From Bidens hawaiensis (taxonomy: Eukaryota > Streptophyta > Magnoliopsida > Asterales > Asteraceae), in assembly GCA_021521415.1 (NCBI GenBank), contig JAIQDT010003786.1, positions 62,001-126,000 of the forward strand: a stretch of DNA of 64,000 bases, given 5' to 3'. The position numbers and the translations under genes are program-made. The notes beneath the pieces were generated by a model, which had not been told where the DNA came from, did no database searches, and saw only the letters and a list, made by a program, of their open reading frames with translations. Each line of letters starts with the position of its first letter. The stretch's first letter is position 1. Positions 33,063 to 44,501 of the stretch are shown one piece after another.

Positions 33063-33329
33063 GACGTTTTTCGTTTATTCATCAATCGTTTGCGTCAACT
33101 CGTTTGCGTTTCGGTGTAACTCCCGAATAACTACACATGTAGTAAGTTTTAAGCGTCACAGATTCGGTGATCTTAAGTTTGAATTGACGGAGTTGAGTTA
33201 ACGGAGTTAACCTGAAATTGAAGATTGTCACATCATTCCCATGTTAAAGAATTTTCGTCCCGAAAATTTGAGTCAAGTCGTGATGAGTGTCTGAAAAAGT
33301 AAGAAAAATTTTCAGTTTGTCATATAAAA

Positions 33330-33548
33330 TGTCAAATCTTCAAGTGTTCAAGCTTCGGTTTTAGTTTGTGTGTTAAATTGTGAAGATTCAAGTGTTAAAG
33401 TGCTTTAAAATTCAAGTTTTGGTGTTCAAAGTTGTTAAAATATGGATATTTCTTAGATCCATAAAGTGTCAAAATGATTGAGGTGACTTCCTTAAAGGGA
33501 AGATATTGAAAAGGTGACAGAAAGTACAATATGTACTTTCCCTAAGTA
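33330..33548 (+). other. Leader of SIRE-1 resuming after the gypsy insertion
   Basis: T/G-rich text with repeated 'ttcaagtgtt' and no ORF. Similar phrases occur at 26190-26250 before the insertion, so this is leader rather than gypsy sequence. The exact junction is unresolved. Confidence 0.5.
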
Positions 33549-33850
33549 CAATTCAATCGAATCGAATCAATCCAATTGAATCGAATCAAGTGTAGTTGAA
33601 TCGAATTGAAGTTCCCTTGTCGGATTGATGTATTCTAATCGAATTGACAAGTAACTGAATCGAGTTCCTTTTGCAATCTAATCGAGTTGTCAATTTAATC
33701 TAATCGAATCCAATTCTAACGAATTGAATCACCATTCGATTAGATTAGATTATTCGATTAGAAAAGAATCCCATTCAATTAGATTCAAATCATTCGATTA
33801 GATTACATTTTCATTCGATTACATAAACCATTCGATTACCTTCCATTCTG
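33549..33850 (+). repeat. TAATCGAAT/ATTCGATTA motif cluster before SIRE-1 gag
   Basis: About 20 copies of (T)AATCGAAT or its complement ATTCGATT(A), in both orientations, in 300 bases ending about 58 bases before the gag ATG. The same motif forms a second cluster at 56045-56620 before ORF2 of the same element. Confidence 0.88.
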
Positions 33851-33907
33851 TTACATTCGTATTCGATCACTTTTGTACTTGTGTTTGATCTTGAGTTTGT
33901 TTGAGCA

Positions 33908-36900
33908 ATGGCTAATGCAAGTGAAGAAGTAAGAAATGAAAGTGTGAGGAGTTACATGATATTTGAGAATGAGGCCGGGAGTACAACTAAGCCTCCTAAG
34001 CTACTCAATTGGGACAATTATTTTGAAGAACTCTAGTGGTGATTTAAGAACTACATAAGAATCCTTGATTATGCACTTCTTAGACCTATTGAACAAGGTC
34101 CGTGTGTGCCTATGACTGACACTACTGATCGTCAAGTTCCCAGATCCACAACTGCTTATGATGATAATGATAGAAAGATGTTTAGTGATGATCATAAAGC
34201 TTTCGGTGTTCTAAGTGTTTTCCTCTCACGTGAAAATGCACTAACTGAGAGAGATCACACCACGACTAAAGGACTTTGGGATGCATGGTTTAGAAAGTTT
34301 AAAGAAAATGTCAACATAAAAGGGATGCTCAAAGGTGAATTTACCATGTTTAATCATGTGGAAGGAGAGTCACTCACAAGCCTTATTCACATATATGAAA
34401 CACTAATTACAAATATCAAGAGTGTAGGAATTGACTATGACCAGATTGAAATAATTGACAAGTTGTTGAATTCTCTTCCATACTCCTGGAATAGCAGTGT
34501 GAACACAATTAAAAGGACTACAAATCTTTATATTACCACTCTTGCTGACTGGACTTCCGTTATAAAGTCATTTGAAATGGGCGAAAAGCTCAGAATGGGT
34601 AATCACATCAGTTCTCTCGGGTCAGCAGTAAGCATAGCCTTTTTGAGTCATGCACACCCTCTGTTCACATGGTTAAAGGAGTGAACAACTTCTCAAGTCA
34701 ACTTGTTCAAAATTCAGCCTTCAAGTCCAGTGCAGCTCCTTAATCATCTTCAAGTTCAAGCTCATTCCAAGATGTAGTAAACAAAGCAGTTGAACAAGCC
34801 TTGAAAGCCCATGGGACCAAGAAACCCACAAGCAGTCAAACCTACTCTACTCCTCAAGTTATTCAAGCTGATGACTCCAACATGGCTTTGTTTTATACCT
34901 TTATGGCAAGCCATGAAGAACTATTGCAAGGAAAACTGCTTCCTCCCTCATTCTAGCAAGGAGACATTCCTGAGATAAACAAAAGAGATATCAAGAAAAT
35001 GGATATCTGCTGTTCACAGAGCATCAAATTTCATGAAGAAATATGGAAAGAACAGCTTCAAAGACTCTAACGGGAATGAGATTAGGTTCAACAAGGAAAA
35101 ACATCGTTGTTATAACTGCAATGATTTGGGACACTTGCAAGGGAATGAACTAATCCACCTGCCGCTGCAAATGACATCAAGATCACCGAGGTTTCTGATC
35201 ATGAGGGCACAAGAAGAAATGGCAAAAAGGCTGTCCCGAGTTACTCCTCAAAATACAGAGTTCCAAGGATTGGTCAAGGAAGCACATCCAAATGGAACTT
35301 TGAGTCAAGCTCAAAGGCAATGATAACCAGAACAACTGATTCAGCACAACCAGATTGAGAAGATGACCAATTTGAAGAGCTGATCAATCCATTGACCTTT
35401 GCTGGGATGGAATTTGCTCATGAATCAAGTACCTCATCAACTCCTACTGCTGAAACACCTCATGTCGTCTCTGACATTCCCGAGGTACACAAACTTTGCT
35501 CACAAACTTGTATTGATAAGGTTGCAAACTATAAAACTCATAATGCTGCTTTAATAGATGAAAACCTTAGTGTTAAATGCTAGAACGATGATCGTAGGAA
35601 AGCTGAAAAGATTTATGCCACTATGATTAAAATTCATAACAACGATACGGCTAAGCTAAATGGAAAACTTTTCCAAGATGAAAAACTAGCTGAGGACCAT
35701 GAGAGACGTGTTGTTGATAAAAATGCTAAAAATTTATCAGCTAGAAGTAGACATAGCTCAAAGGAAAATTGTCGTAGAAAGGTTTGAGTTAGCCTCTGAT
35801 AAACTAAATGGAATCATTAGGGCAAAGATCGAGGTGAAACAAAAGACAAGCATAGGCTTTGACAACATAGCCGTTCCACTTCCTTTTAATGAAAATTATA
35901 CTAGCATGCCTCATTTTAGTTTCAATACCTCACTAGAGGATGAGATAGTCTATGGTATTGGTCATGTACCAAAACCAGAGAAATCTGCTTCTTATGTGTC
36001 CAAAACCATTGTGTGGAAAGAATGGTAGTTCATCTTCTTCGGCAGGTTGTGTTGATGGAAGTGATTGTGTGGGAAAGAACAAGGGTTATGGAGAGAGAAA
36101 GTTTTTAACTACACTTTTTGATTCTCTTGTTAATCTAAAACCATCAGTTGTTAACCCTGTCTGTAATAATGATACTTTGAAAAACAATTTGAATGATCTT
36201 GTACTTTACGAGAGTGTTGATGTTGGCACTTCTCCTACTGTTTTGAATGAAAATGATGTTTCTATGTCTGACGGTGATTGTGAAACTGTATCTGAAGAAA
36301 TTTTCAGTTATAGAAACGTGCAAGAAAATGTATTTGTTGAGACAAACGTACCAAGTTGTTCATCGAAAGATCGTAAAGTTGAGGAAGATAAATGTAAAAG
36401 AAATTGTTTTGAAATTGAAAAGGCAAGCACATCTTGTAATTATATTCCACACATAGAAACTCTTTCTATCAATCTACTAATCATTTTAATCATCCTCAAG
36501 TATACAATCACTTGGATAACAACTACTATGGTTGTCATCAACAAGATTATGTCAGTTCATTCTGTTCAAATGTTTTTGATGATCGAGGTTACAGATCAGG
36601 TAACCTCTTTGTTCCTTTCCAAGCATGACCATACTCACCATAACACGTATATCATAGTTCTGATGACATCTGTAGAGACACTAGAAGAAGACTTTGTTTT
36701 GTTTGTGATAACCCATCGCACCTTGCAAGAGCTGGCATAGAAAGTAATGAGAAATGAACAATCAGTTTAATCAATTTCGTTCCGGGGAAACAACAAGCCC
36801 AAGAACAAGAATTGATCAATCCGATAGTTTTGCTAGTGAAATGGACGTGAGATCCAAAAACAAGAAAACCAGTATACCACCTTTTTGGATAACTAAAAAG

Positions 36901-37168
36901 GATAGAGCAAAAATGAGTTCTAAGACTGAAAAGTCAACTAATTTACCAAAAGAAATCAGAAAAGGAATCCAAGGACTGAAAAATTTGAGGATTTTGTTTT
37001 GAAACCAAGAATGAGATAGTCTAGAAAATCTTCTAAAATAAGGAAACATGCACGTGCATGGGTTCTTAAGGACTGGTCTTTTGATTCTGACACATCCCAA
37101 AACTTCATAAATTGCAATGAGAAAATAAAATTTGACAACTTAGTGATCAACCCTCCCGAGACAACTAA
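33908..37168 (+). pseudogene. SIRE-1 gag, broken
   Basis: The frame starts at the ATG at 33908 and reads through a TAG at 34034-34036 to 34684. It carries the SIRE/copia gag signature (L-L-N-W-D-N-Y, L-W-D-A-W, F-T-M-F-N-H-V-E-G-E-S-L, L-L-N-S-L-P-Y-S-W). A first zinc knuckle, C-Y-N-C-N-D-L-G-H, lies at about 35108-35134, with its last Cys lost to a frameshift. A lysine-rich coiled-coil stretch follows (35392-36028). A second knuckle, F-V-C-D-N-P-S-H-L-A-R-A, lies near 36697-36732, its last Cys now Gly. At least six stops or frameshifts. The segment ends where SIRE-2 is inserted. Confidence 0.82.
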
Positions 37169-37173
37169 GTCTC

Positions 37174-37561
37174 TGTTGAGCCTAGTTTTGTATGGTTTGT
37201 ACTTAGTCAAAGTGTTAGAATTGGGCCACATATGAAAACCGAGATCCTAAGGGATCTCGGTGGGCTTTTGGTTGTTTATTGGGCTTATCTGTTTTGGTTC
37301 TCTATATATAGAACACATTGTATAGAGGTTAGGGTTGTTCGTTCGTTTAGTTGTTGATTTGGCCGTCTACGTGCTTTACTAGACGAGGTTGTAATTGAGC
37401 TTAAGCACCTGACGTATAATAATAATACGTGTGTTTTGAAGTATTGCTTGTGTCCCATGTTTGTGTTTGTACATGTTCTTGAGTCACCAAGTATTAGATT
37501 TCCGCACTAATACTCGGTTAGTTGATATCATAGTTGTAGTGATCCAGATTCGGGACTTACA
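37174..37561 (+). repeat. 5' LTR of SIRE-2
   Basis: TGTTGAGCC...GGGACTTACA. A perfect inverted repeat (accgagatcc, 4-base loop, ggatctcggt; 37238-37261) lies about 40 bases upstream of a CTATATATAG box (37302-37311). Its core is the same ACCGAGA/TCTCGGT as the leader motif. Confidence 0.93.
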
Positions 37562-37563
37562 AT

Positions 37564-37575
37564 TGGTATCAGAGC
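37564..37575 (+). promoter_or_regulatory. Primer-binding site of SIRE-2
   Basis: Exact TGGTATCAGAGC two bases after the LTR. Confidence 0.95.
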
Positions 37576-37779
37576 TTTTGACCTTTTCAGGCTCGTTATT
37601 GTGATATCAACAGATTCAAGAGTTTGATTGTTTGGTATTTTGTTTGTTTTTCCGGCGAACAGTGTGACCGGAGAAGAAATAATAAAGTTTTAGAAAGGAA
37701 TCGGTTTTGGTTTGGAAACAAATCAAAATCCCCTTTTTCTCGGGAGTTTGTTACGTTTAAGATTGAGTTTGTTGATAAT

Positions 37780-38045
37780 CAGTGTTCTCGGCTATTGTTG
37801 GTTCTCGGTCAAGCACGGTTCTCGGCTATCGTTGGTTCTCGGTCAAAGTAGTTCTAGGTTGGCTTGGGTTTTCGGTCAAAGTTTGGTCAACATCAGCCGT
37901 TCTCGGTCAAACTTCACTGTTCTCGGTGTTTGTTAGTTCTCGGTCAAAGTTTGGTCAATATTAGCCGTTCTCGTTCAAAGTTTGGTCAACATTAGCCATT
38001 CTCGGTCAAAGTTTGGTCAACATTAGTCGTTCTCGGTCAACTTAG
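37780..38045 (+). repeat. GTTCTCGGTCAA motif cluster before SIRE-2 gag
   Basis: About 13 copies of (G)TTCTCGGTCAA(AG) or TTCTCGGCTA, nearly all in one orientation, many followed by GTTTGGTCAACAT. The cluster ends about 110 bases before the gag ATG. The complement includes W-box-like TTGACC. Confidence 0.9.
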
Positions 38046-38158
38046 TTTTCAGCTGGCTAACTGTGATCACTAGTTGGGCTTGATTAAGTTAATCTGGGCT
38101 TGATATTTCGACTTGAATAATCTTTTGGACCTAAAATCTGTTAACTAATTAATTTAAA

Positions 38159-39986
38159 ATGGAACAGTTAACTAATGGAAATGCTTCAGCTAATTCATCA
38201 CTTCATCAAGAACTTGACTCCATCATGGGGACCACCACCCGCATACCCCGTCTCTTGTCTCATGAGGGTTTCAGTGAATGGAAGTTTCGTTTTGAGAAAT
38301 ACGTTAAGATGAAAGATTCCAAAGTTTGGAGAAGTATTGTTAGGGGGCCTCAAAGAATCACTTATCAAAGGGAAAACTCAACTGAAGTTATTGTGAAGCA
38401 TGTTGCAAAGTATGACGATGATGACTTTGCTAAAGTTGAGGAAGATGAAAAGGCTCTCTCTACTCTAACCATGGCACTTTCACCCGAGATTGCCCTTAAA
38501 TTTAGAGAACTTCAATCTGCTAAAGAGTTGTGGGAGGCACTGATCGAAGTGTATGAGAGAAATGAGGATATGAAAAGAAGTCGCCAGGACTTACTGCGAC
38601 AAAAGTTCAACATGTTTAATCATGTTCCGGGAGAAACGTTGGAAACACAACTTCAAAGGTTCATATCATTAGTGACCGAAATGAGATTAGCAAGTATTTA
38701 TTTGCAGACTTCAGAAATTAACAACAAACTGGTGAACTCATTGCCAAAAAGTTGGGATATGAATGTTGCTGTTATCAAGAAGACTAAAGATCTCAACAGA
38801 ATGTCTATCTCTGAGATGATAGCCACTATCAAGGCATGTGATATGAATGATAAACAACGTGCAATAAATCATGACAATTCCTACAGTGCGGCTGGGTACA
38901 ACGTTGCCTCCAACAGTGCTCTCATCTCTCAAGACAGTTTCTCAATGTTCAAGGCAACTCAACAACCTCCTCAGGGAAACTTCCAAATGTTCACATCTAC
39001 TCAAGGCCAATTATCTTCCATCCCACCCCAACCAGCTCCAGCATTCTTCACTAAATCTGGTCAATCTTAAAATGACACTGGAAAAACCACACACTCAGGG
39101 GTCACTCCCAGTCAGATTCCTTCCATCCCAAAAGAGACTCAGGAGAATATAGCTCTAATGGCAGGTTTCATGAACTGTTATAATGCATTTTTAGTTGGAG
39201 ACTTGGTTCAACCTGTGGTGGCTGCTGAACTTGATCAGATCCATCCTGATGATGTTGAAGAAATGGATATCTCTTGGAAAATCGCCATGGCAGTGTTTCG
39301 GGCGAAGAAGTTCACTAAGAGGACATGTAGAAATAATTGGAACATGCCTAACAATCAGAAAGTGGGTTTTAACAAAGAAACTCTTAGGTGCTATAATTGT
39401 CACGAGCCGGGTCACTTTGCTCGTGAATGCACTAACCCAACAAAGGATGGAAACACGGAAAGGGCATTGGTTCCAGTTGGGAATGCCAGAGGTGAGGCTA
39501 GAGGTAGCTCAGGAAATGATGAATGGTTGCTCAACAATTCTCTTGGGAGGGTTAGATGGCTGCACTCAACATTGGAAACCAGACCGCAAACTTTGCCAAT
39601 GTTGAAGAGACTGGAGAAGGAAATGCTACTGAGGAGAAGATCAAGGAACTTCAATTTGCATATATGGCGTTCACTTCTCCAAATTCATCTGAGGTAAGTT
39701 TTCAACCATGCTCTTTAGATTGTGTTGAGAAAATAGAACCATATAAGCTTCATAATGACAACTTAATTAGAGATATGGAAAGAATAAAATCAGAAAATTT
39801 TAAATTTAAGAAAAATGAAAAGGCTTTCCAAGATAAAATAGAAGCTCAACAAAAGGATATCTCTAAGCTTAAATCCGATTTTAGTATAAAGTCTTGTCAT
39901 CACCTTGATGCCAAACAAGAAATCGTTGAATTGACTGCTAAACTGGAAGCCTCCAAGTTAGAAATTTTGAGTTTAACTAGTAAATT
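38159..39986 (+). pseudogene. SIRE-2 gag, first part (up to the CACTA insertion)
   Basis: Begins at the ATG at 38159. The 303-codon stretch has the copia gag core (W-K-F-R-F-E-K-Y, L-W-E-A-L-I-E-V-Y-E, F-N-M-F-N-H-V-P-G-E, K-L-V-N-S-L-P-K-S-W-D). A TAA at 39068-39070 interrupts the frame, which continues open to about 39530 and includes the zinc knuckle C-Y-N-C-H-E-P-G-H-F-A-R-E-C (intact CCHC). A frameshift near 39540 moves into the frame 39556-39986, a Lys/Glu-rich coiled coil. The CACTA element interrupts at L-T-S-K-F, and the frame resumes at 43454. Confidence 0.9.
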
Positions 39987-39996
39987 CACTACAACA

Positions 39997-40625
39997 AAAA
40001 CAAGCAAAAGCGACCGAAACTAACAACCGACCAAAACGGTCGCAATAAAACGATCGCATTTGCCACCACGACCAAAACGGTTGAAAAATTAGCGACCAAC
40101 CCATAATCGGTCGCTAAATTAACGACCGAAACAAAATCGGTCGCAAAATTAACGGCCAGACTTTTTCGGTTGTTAATCAGTCGCAAATATAGCGACCAAA
40201 ATTGTTTCGGTTGCAAATATGGTCATTAGTAAAAAAACCATAAACAAAATAATTTGGTCGCAAAAACGGTTGTAATTTTTCCGATCGAAATTGTTCGGTA
40301 GCTAAATAGGCGACCAAGTCAAAATCGGTTGCAAATGTAGCGACCAAAATTGTTACGGTTGCAAATTTGGTCACTAATTTTAAAAAATAATAAAATGAAA
40401 ATTTATTTGGTCACGAAAACAGTCGCAAATTTTCCGACTGAAAATTGTTTGATCGCAAATGCACAGCCAAAACACCACTAATACACTTGCAAATTTACCG
40501 ACCATAACTATTTGGTCGCAAATATAGTCACCGATTTCTAGCAGTAAATTACAAAATGAAATGAAAGTTAAGTATGTTGCAAAAACGGTTATTAATATAA
40601 CTAGCAAAATTGTTATGGTTGCAAA
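39997..40625. repeat. Left subterminal repeats of the CACTA element
   Basis: At least 20 variants of GCGACC(A)AAA and its complement GGTCGC(A)AA, commonly as the pair aacggtcgc / gcgaccaaaa. Confidence 0.9.
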
Positions 40626-41459
40626 TACAGTTGTTGTTTAGCAAAATAACTTTGTAAAAAAAATTAAGACAACACAAAAACGATATATAGCTATTGAAAT
40701 CATCCTTTAAATAAAACTTTAAGGATGACCAACAACAAACTGTCACACTTTCCCACTTTAGCCATATGTCAATAATCTTGAATAAAAACTAAACATGTTT
40801 TGACAATTATATTCAACAATGAACAATTCTGGATGGTTAGGTTAATCAATGTCAATGCTGCCCGTTAAGAGTCAATATTGGTCAATGCAAGGTAATTGAG
40901 TTTATTATAAGTCAATTTAGCTTTAATAGTTTTAAACCATACCGTTAATGAAGAGGGATCTATATAAATAACATATTTATTTACTTTACATAAACTAATT
41001 AAATAAATATTTATGTATCAATATAAAGCTAAATTTATGTAAAAAAAATGTACGAATTTATAATTTATAAAAATATTAAAGATATATTAGAATTATATAG
41101 TGTTAGTGAAGGCTAGTATTGCTCAATGTTGGTCGATAATAGTCACCAAATGCCAATTAGAGGCTAAGATAGGACGTTGGGGAAATTCGGACCACTTAGT
41201 TTCAGTTAAGGCCTACCAAGGTCAATACGTGTGTGTGGTTACTAAGTAATACCAATTATTCAATTTAGTCCGGGGAAATTACTTTCAAATAGGAACACTT
41301 TTGGTCGACCAACAATTAATAGCGAATATTAATCAGAGAAGGTCAACATTTATCAAAACATGGGTGATCAGATCAATAGGATCTATTATAATTGGATTCT
41401 TTTATATAATATATGAAGACAAATTGGTTTGAAAAAAATTATTAATAAATAACTGAACT
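40626..41459. other. CACTA interior, no recognised content
   Basis: AT-rich with repeated 'ggtcaat' phrases (40830-41350) and no coding sequence seen. Confidence 0.45.
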
Positions 41460-42540
41460 TTCATGTTGCGTCCAAATTACACTCTCCAAATTCTAATTTC
41501 CCTCCCTATTTTCACCCGCCATTTGCTAAATCCCCCCAAACGTTTCATTAGATTAACTTTCTTTATCTTAACTCCTCACACACATACACACAATAGGTGA
41601 ACTGGGTTCCACAATTTCTGGTTTTGAACGGAAATAAAAAAAAAAAAAGAACTTCTTCATTTCCTTTCATACCAGGTATGTATTTTTTATATAACTTTTT
41701 TGACGGAAAAAATATGCATTTCATGTTTTAATTTTGTTCAGTGATTTCAAAATGACTTGGACTAATATCTCTCATCTATATTGATTTCGCCATCACCAAT
41801 CTCCTTCTGAGTAAGTTTCTTTGTCCTCAAATATCATACATCTAGCCATGCTCTAATTTTTTTTACGTTTTTTTGTCTAAATTTGATGATGAAAATGAGA
41901 TGAAAATAAAATAGCAAATATTATTGTATCTTATTGTTCTTAGGGTCTGTGTTGTTGGTTTTTGTTTATACATCAGGATTTTGACAGAGAAGCAAAGTTA
42001 TATGATATCAGGAAAACATATGTTAATAATCTGATGAGAAGTGGCCTACGTCACTCGGCTCGCGCGCAACCCCGCCCCGTTATATATGAAAATAGATAAG
42101 AAAGGAGGGCTGCCGAGGCCCGGGGTTGAATCTAAGGTGTCTAACTTCTTACAAAAGGTTGAATCTAAGGTGAGAATGACTTGCTTTCGCGCATTCTTTC
42201 CGGTTCTTTTATTCGTCGCTCTGATGATGCTGTTCTATCTTCTCTCTCACTCAAAAACAATACGGGAAGCAAGTTCTTTCAGTAGTATGTGTTTTTTACC
42301 TACTTCTCTTGTTCAAGACTGATGTTGATAATTTATTATTTTAATGTGTCATGTTTGGTTTTAATGTTGTATATTAATTACAGGTACAACGGTTGAATGA
42401 TGAAATGAAGTAGTATTGCAAGAAGAGAGAAACAGAAACACTGGACAATAAAGAAGCATTGAAACTTTCAAAGTTGGAGCTAGCAAATTCAAATATTTTG
42501 AAGAACATAGCAAAAAATCTCTAATTAGTTATGTTCGGAT
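41460..42540 (+). pseudogene. Gene-like segment inside the CACTA element
   Basis: The order is a CT-rich leader with CA repeats (41560-41600), a possible donor 'ccag|gtatgt' near 41674, AT-rich intron-like sequence, a frame at 42041-42322 with a hydrophobic run F-F-P-V-L-L-F-V-A-L-M-M-L-F-Y, a probable acceptor 'attacag|g' near 42384, and a short coiled-coil-like tail (E-T-L-D-N-K-E-A-L-K-L-S-K-L-E-L-A) with one internal stop. It looks like a captured host gene fragment or a remnant second CACTA gene. Product not recognised. Confidence 0.4.
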
Positions 42541-42600
42541 TTTTGTTAGTGTAACTTTGTTTGACATTTCTTTTTGTACCTCTATAACTTTGTTGCTTTT

Positions 42601-42839
42601 AGAGCATCTCCAATCATATATTTAGTTTGTCATCCAGTCTAGGTGTCAAATGAGTTGGATGAGAGAGGAGAGAGAAATGGATAAGAGAGAGTGTATGATG
42701 TTTAGAAAAGTGGATGAGTTTGGATAAGTTTGTGAGTGAGGAGTTTATGAAAAGGTAGAGAGAGGAAAGTGAAAAATAGAGAGAGGATAGAGAAATGGTG
42801 ACTAGGTCATCTACTTTGCTTTAGCATTGTGGATGCTCT
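42601..42839. mobile_element. MITE nested in the CACTA element, 239 bp
   Basis: The left end AGAGCATCTCCAATCAT and the complement of the right end, AGAGCATCCACAATGCTAAA, form inverted repeats of a common plant MITE type (AGAGCATCC-CAATG). The interior is purine-rich. No TSD was resolved. Confidence 0.7.
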
Positions 42840-43014
42840 TTGTTGTAAATGCTCAGTTTGTTTTATTAATGGGTTCAATTTTGTTAACTATTCAACTATC
42901 TGACTATGGTATTGAAATGCATAAATTATGCAAAACTGAAAAATAGAATTCTTTTTGTTAAACATGTTTATTTTTTAGCGAAACAACGGTCAAATGGATG
43001 GTCACAATATAATA

Positions 43015-43440
43015 CAATAACCTGGTTGCTGAAGCAGTTGCTAAATAGTAGGTTATGTCGTAACTTTGGTCGGAAAATTGGTCCAAAAAGTTTTTGTTTG
43101 GAAAACAGTTCAGTTGCAAAAAACTTCAATCACGATTGCTAAACGTTTGGTGGCAAAATCGGTTGAAAAGATTTTCGGTCACAATATCGGTCACGAAAAG
43201 TTTTGGTTGCAATATCGGTCGCTAAACATTCGGTCGCCAAAATCGGTCGCAAAATAGGGTCGGTTGGAAATCCGGTTGCTAATTTTGCAACTGAAACTAT
43301 AGTCACAAAATCAGTCGCAACAATGTTTTCGCTTGCAAAAAATGGTCGCAAAATAATTACCGACCAAGGTATAACCGACCGTCGAAATCGGTCACAATTC
43401 GGTCGCAAAAGGGCATTTGCGACTTGCAAATGCCAAGTTT
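43015..43440. repeat. Right subterminal repeats of the CACTA element
   Basis: Dense aatcggtcgc / ggttgc / gcgaccgaa variants, the counterpart of the left array. Confidence 0.9.
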
Positions 43441-43453
43441 TCTAGTAGTGATT

Positions 43454-44501
43454 TGAAAAGGCTGAACTAGACTTTAAGAAATTTGATGGTTCCAGTAAAG
43501 TAGTCAACTCAATGATTGAGAATCAATTGTGGTAGAAAGAAAATGAAGGTGAGGGAATAGGATACACTCAGGTTCCTCTACCCTACAATCACAATTATGT
43601 TCATACCCTTGTTACCAAAGAACGGGAAGAAAAGGTAAATGACATGAAGTACGGTAAACAAGATAAAGGTGATGGAACCAGTTCTGTGAATGTCCGTCCG
43701 TCGATTTCAGATATGAACGATTCTAATGTGTCTAGTTCATGTGCAGAAAAGTAATTGTGAAGGAATGGACTGATGAGGATGACGACCCTTGTTTTGAATT
43801 TAATAATGACATTGTTTCTGATGTTTCTTTAAAACTTCATGTTTTGAATTATGTTATTCCGACTGTTTGTGTGGGCTCTGTTTTAAAGAGCAAGGATTTT
43901 TTACGTGGTTGATTCGGTTGAAACTTTGAATTCTGATAATGTGGTTTCTAATAAAATCAAAAACTCAAACATTTCCAAAAAATACGTAGCACCTAAATTT
44001 GTCAAAGAGGGATGCTCTAATGATAAACAAGTTGATAAGCTCAAGGATGCTAAAAGGGGTTCTCGCAGTTTCAAGCAAAATGGTCCACACAACCAGTCCA
44101 GACTAGGAGTTGCCCAAAATGATTTTTACATAAAACGTCAAACTTGTTTTAATTGTGGCACTCCTTGTCATATTGCCAGAATTTGTCCACATCGTCCATA
44201 TGTTCCTTATTATGGATTTTATCAGAGGAATATGCCCTATATGTCTCATAACTTGTACAGACAAAGATTCAGGCACAATCATGCTAGTAATTCTGACGAT
44301 GATTGGAATCGAAACAAATCTGGCAGGTTTAGTCCTCATCAGACCAAACCTAACATGTTTCGTGAAAGGGTTAGAAAAGGTGTTTCAAATTCAAATATAA
44401 ACACTAAGTCTAAATCAAAACAAGAGGAAAAGACAAATTCATCCTCTTCCAAACCTAAAACACCGGAGGTTACGACAACCATTTGTACTTATAATGCCTA
44501 G
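43454..44501 (+). pseudogene. SIRE-2 gag, second part, with second zinc knuckle
   Basis: Continues the coiled-coil frame interrupted at 39986 (E-K-A-E-L-D-F-K-K-F-D). Stops appear near 43531 and after 43753. The open frame 43905-44501 is basic and carries the second knuckle C-F-N-C-G-T-P-C-H-I-A-R-I-C (CCHC pattern kept). Two knuckles separated by a coiled coil recur in SIRE-1, so this is a subfamily trait. Confidence 0.82.

Larger units (their letters stand above)
28687..33067 (-). mobile_element. Element A: young non-autonomous copia-type element carrying only ORF2, TSD GACGT
   Basis: LTRs at 28692-29169 and 32585-33062 are both 478 bp and differ at only about five positions (around 1%). 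GACGT at 28687-28691 recurs exactly at 33063-33067. The primer site next to the right LTR and the polypurine tract next to the left LTR show minus-strand orientation. The 3.4-kb interior holds a leader rich in AGGCGAAGTT motifs and a single long ORF2 frame. There is no gag, protease, integrase, RT or RNase H, so it must be mobilised in trans. High LTR identity makes it the youngest LTR element in the window. Confidence 0.95.
26257..33232 (-). mobile_element. Minus-strand gypsy LTR inserted in the SIRE-1 leader, split by element A
   Basis: On the minus strand the LTR starts TGTGACAATC at 33232 and ends GAGGGTGTGACA at 26257. It is about 2.6 kb after removing element A. Just right of it, the complement of tttcgtcccgaaaa and ttaaag forms the motif typical before a gypsy 3' LTR, so this is a 3' LTR with a scrap of internal sequence. 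No matching TSD was found (TAAAA left, TCATT directly right). The right limit of the insertion lies somewhere in 33233-33330. Confidence 0.68.
39984..43453. mobile_element. CACTA (En/Spm-type) transposon, non-autonomous, TSD ATT
   Basis: 3,464 bp (39987-43450) starting CACTACAACAAAAAC and ending ...AAGTTTTCTAGTAGTG, with ATT on both sides (39984-39986, 43451-43453). Subterminal regions (39997-40625 and 43015-43440) are packed with variants of gcgaccaaaacggtcgcaaa in both orientations, the usual transposase-binding arrays of this superfamily. No transposase-like ORF was recognised. The interior has gene-like sequence at 41460-42540. The insertion interrupts SIRE-2 gag, and the coding frame is continuous across the excised site. 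Confidence 0.95.

Noticed and set aside
33549..33850. TAATCGAAT block as a satellite array
   Set aside because: No fixed period and both orientations; it behaves as a motif cluster, not a tandem repeat.
39997..40625. CRISPR-like array from regularly repeated cgaccaaaacggtcgc
   Set aside because: Spacing and orientation are irregular and the block is bounded by CACTA ends; these are subterminal transposase-binding repeats.
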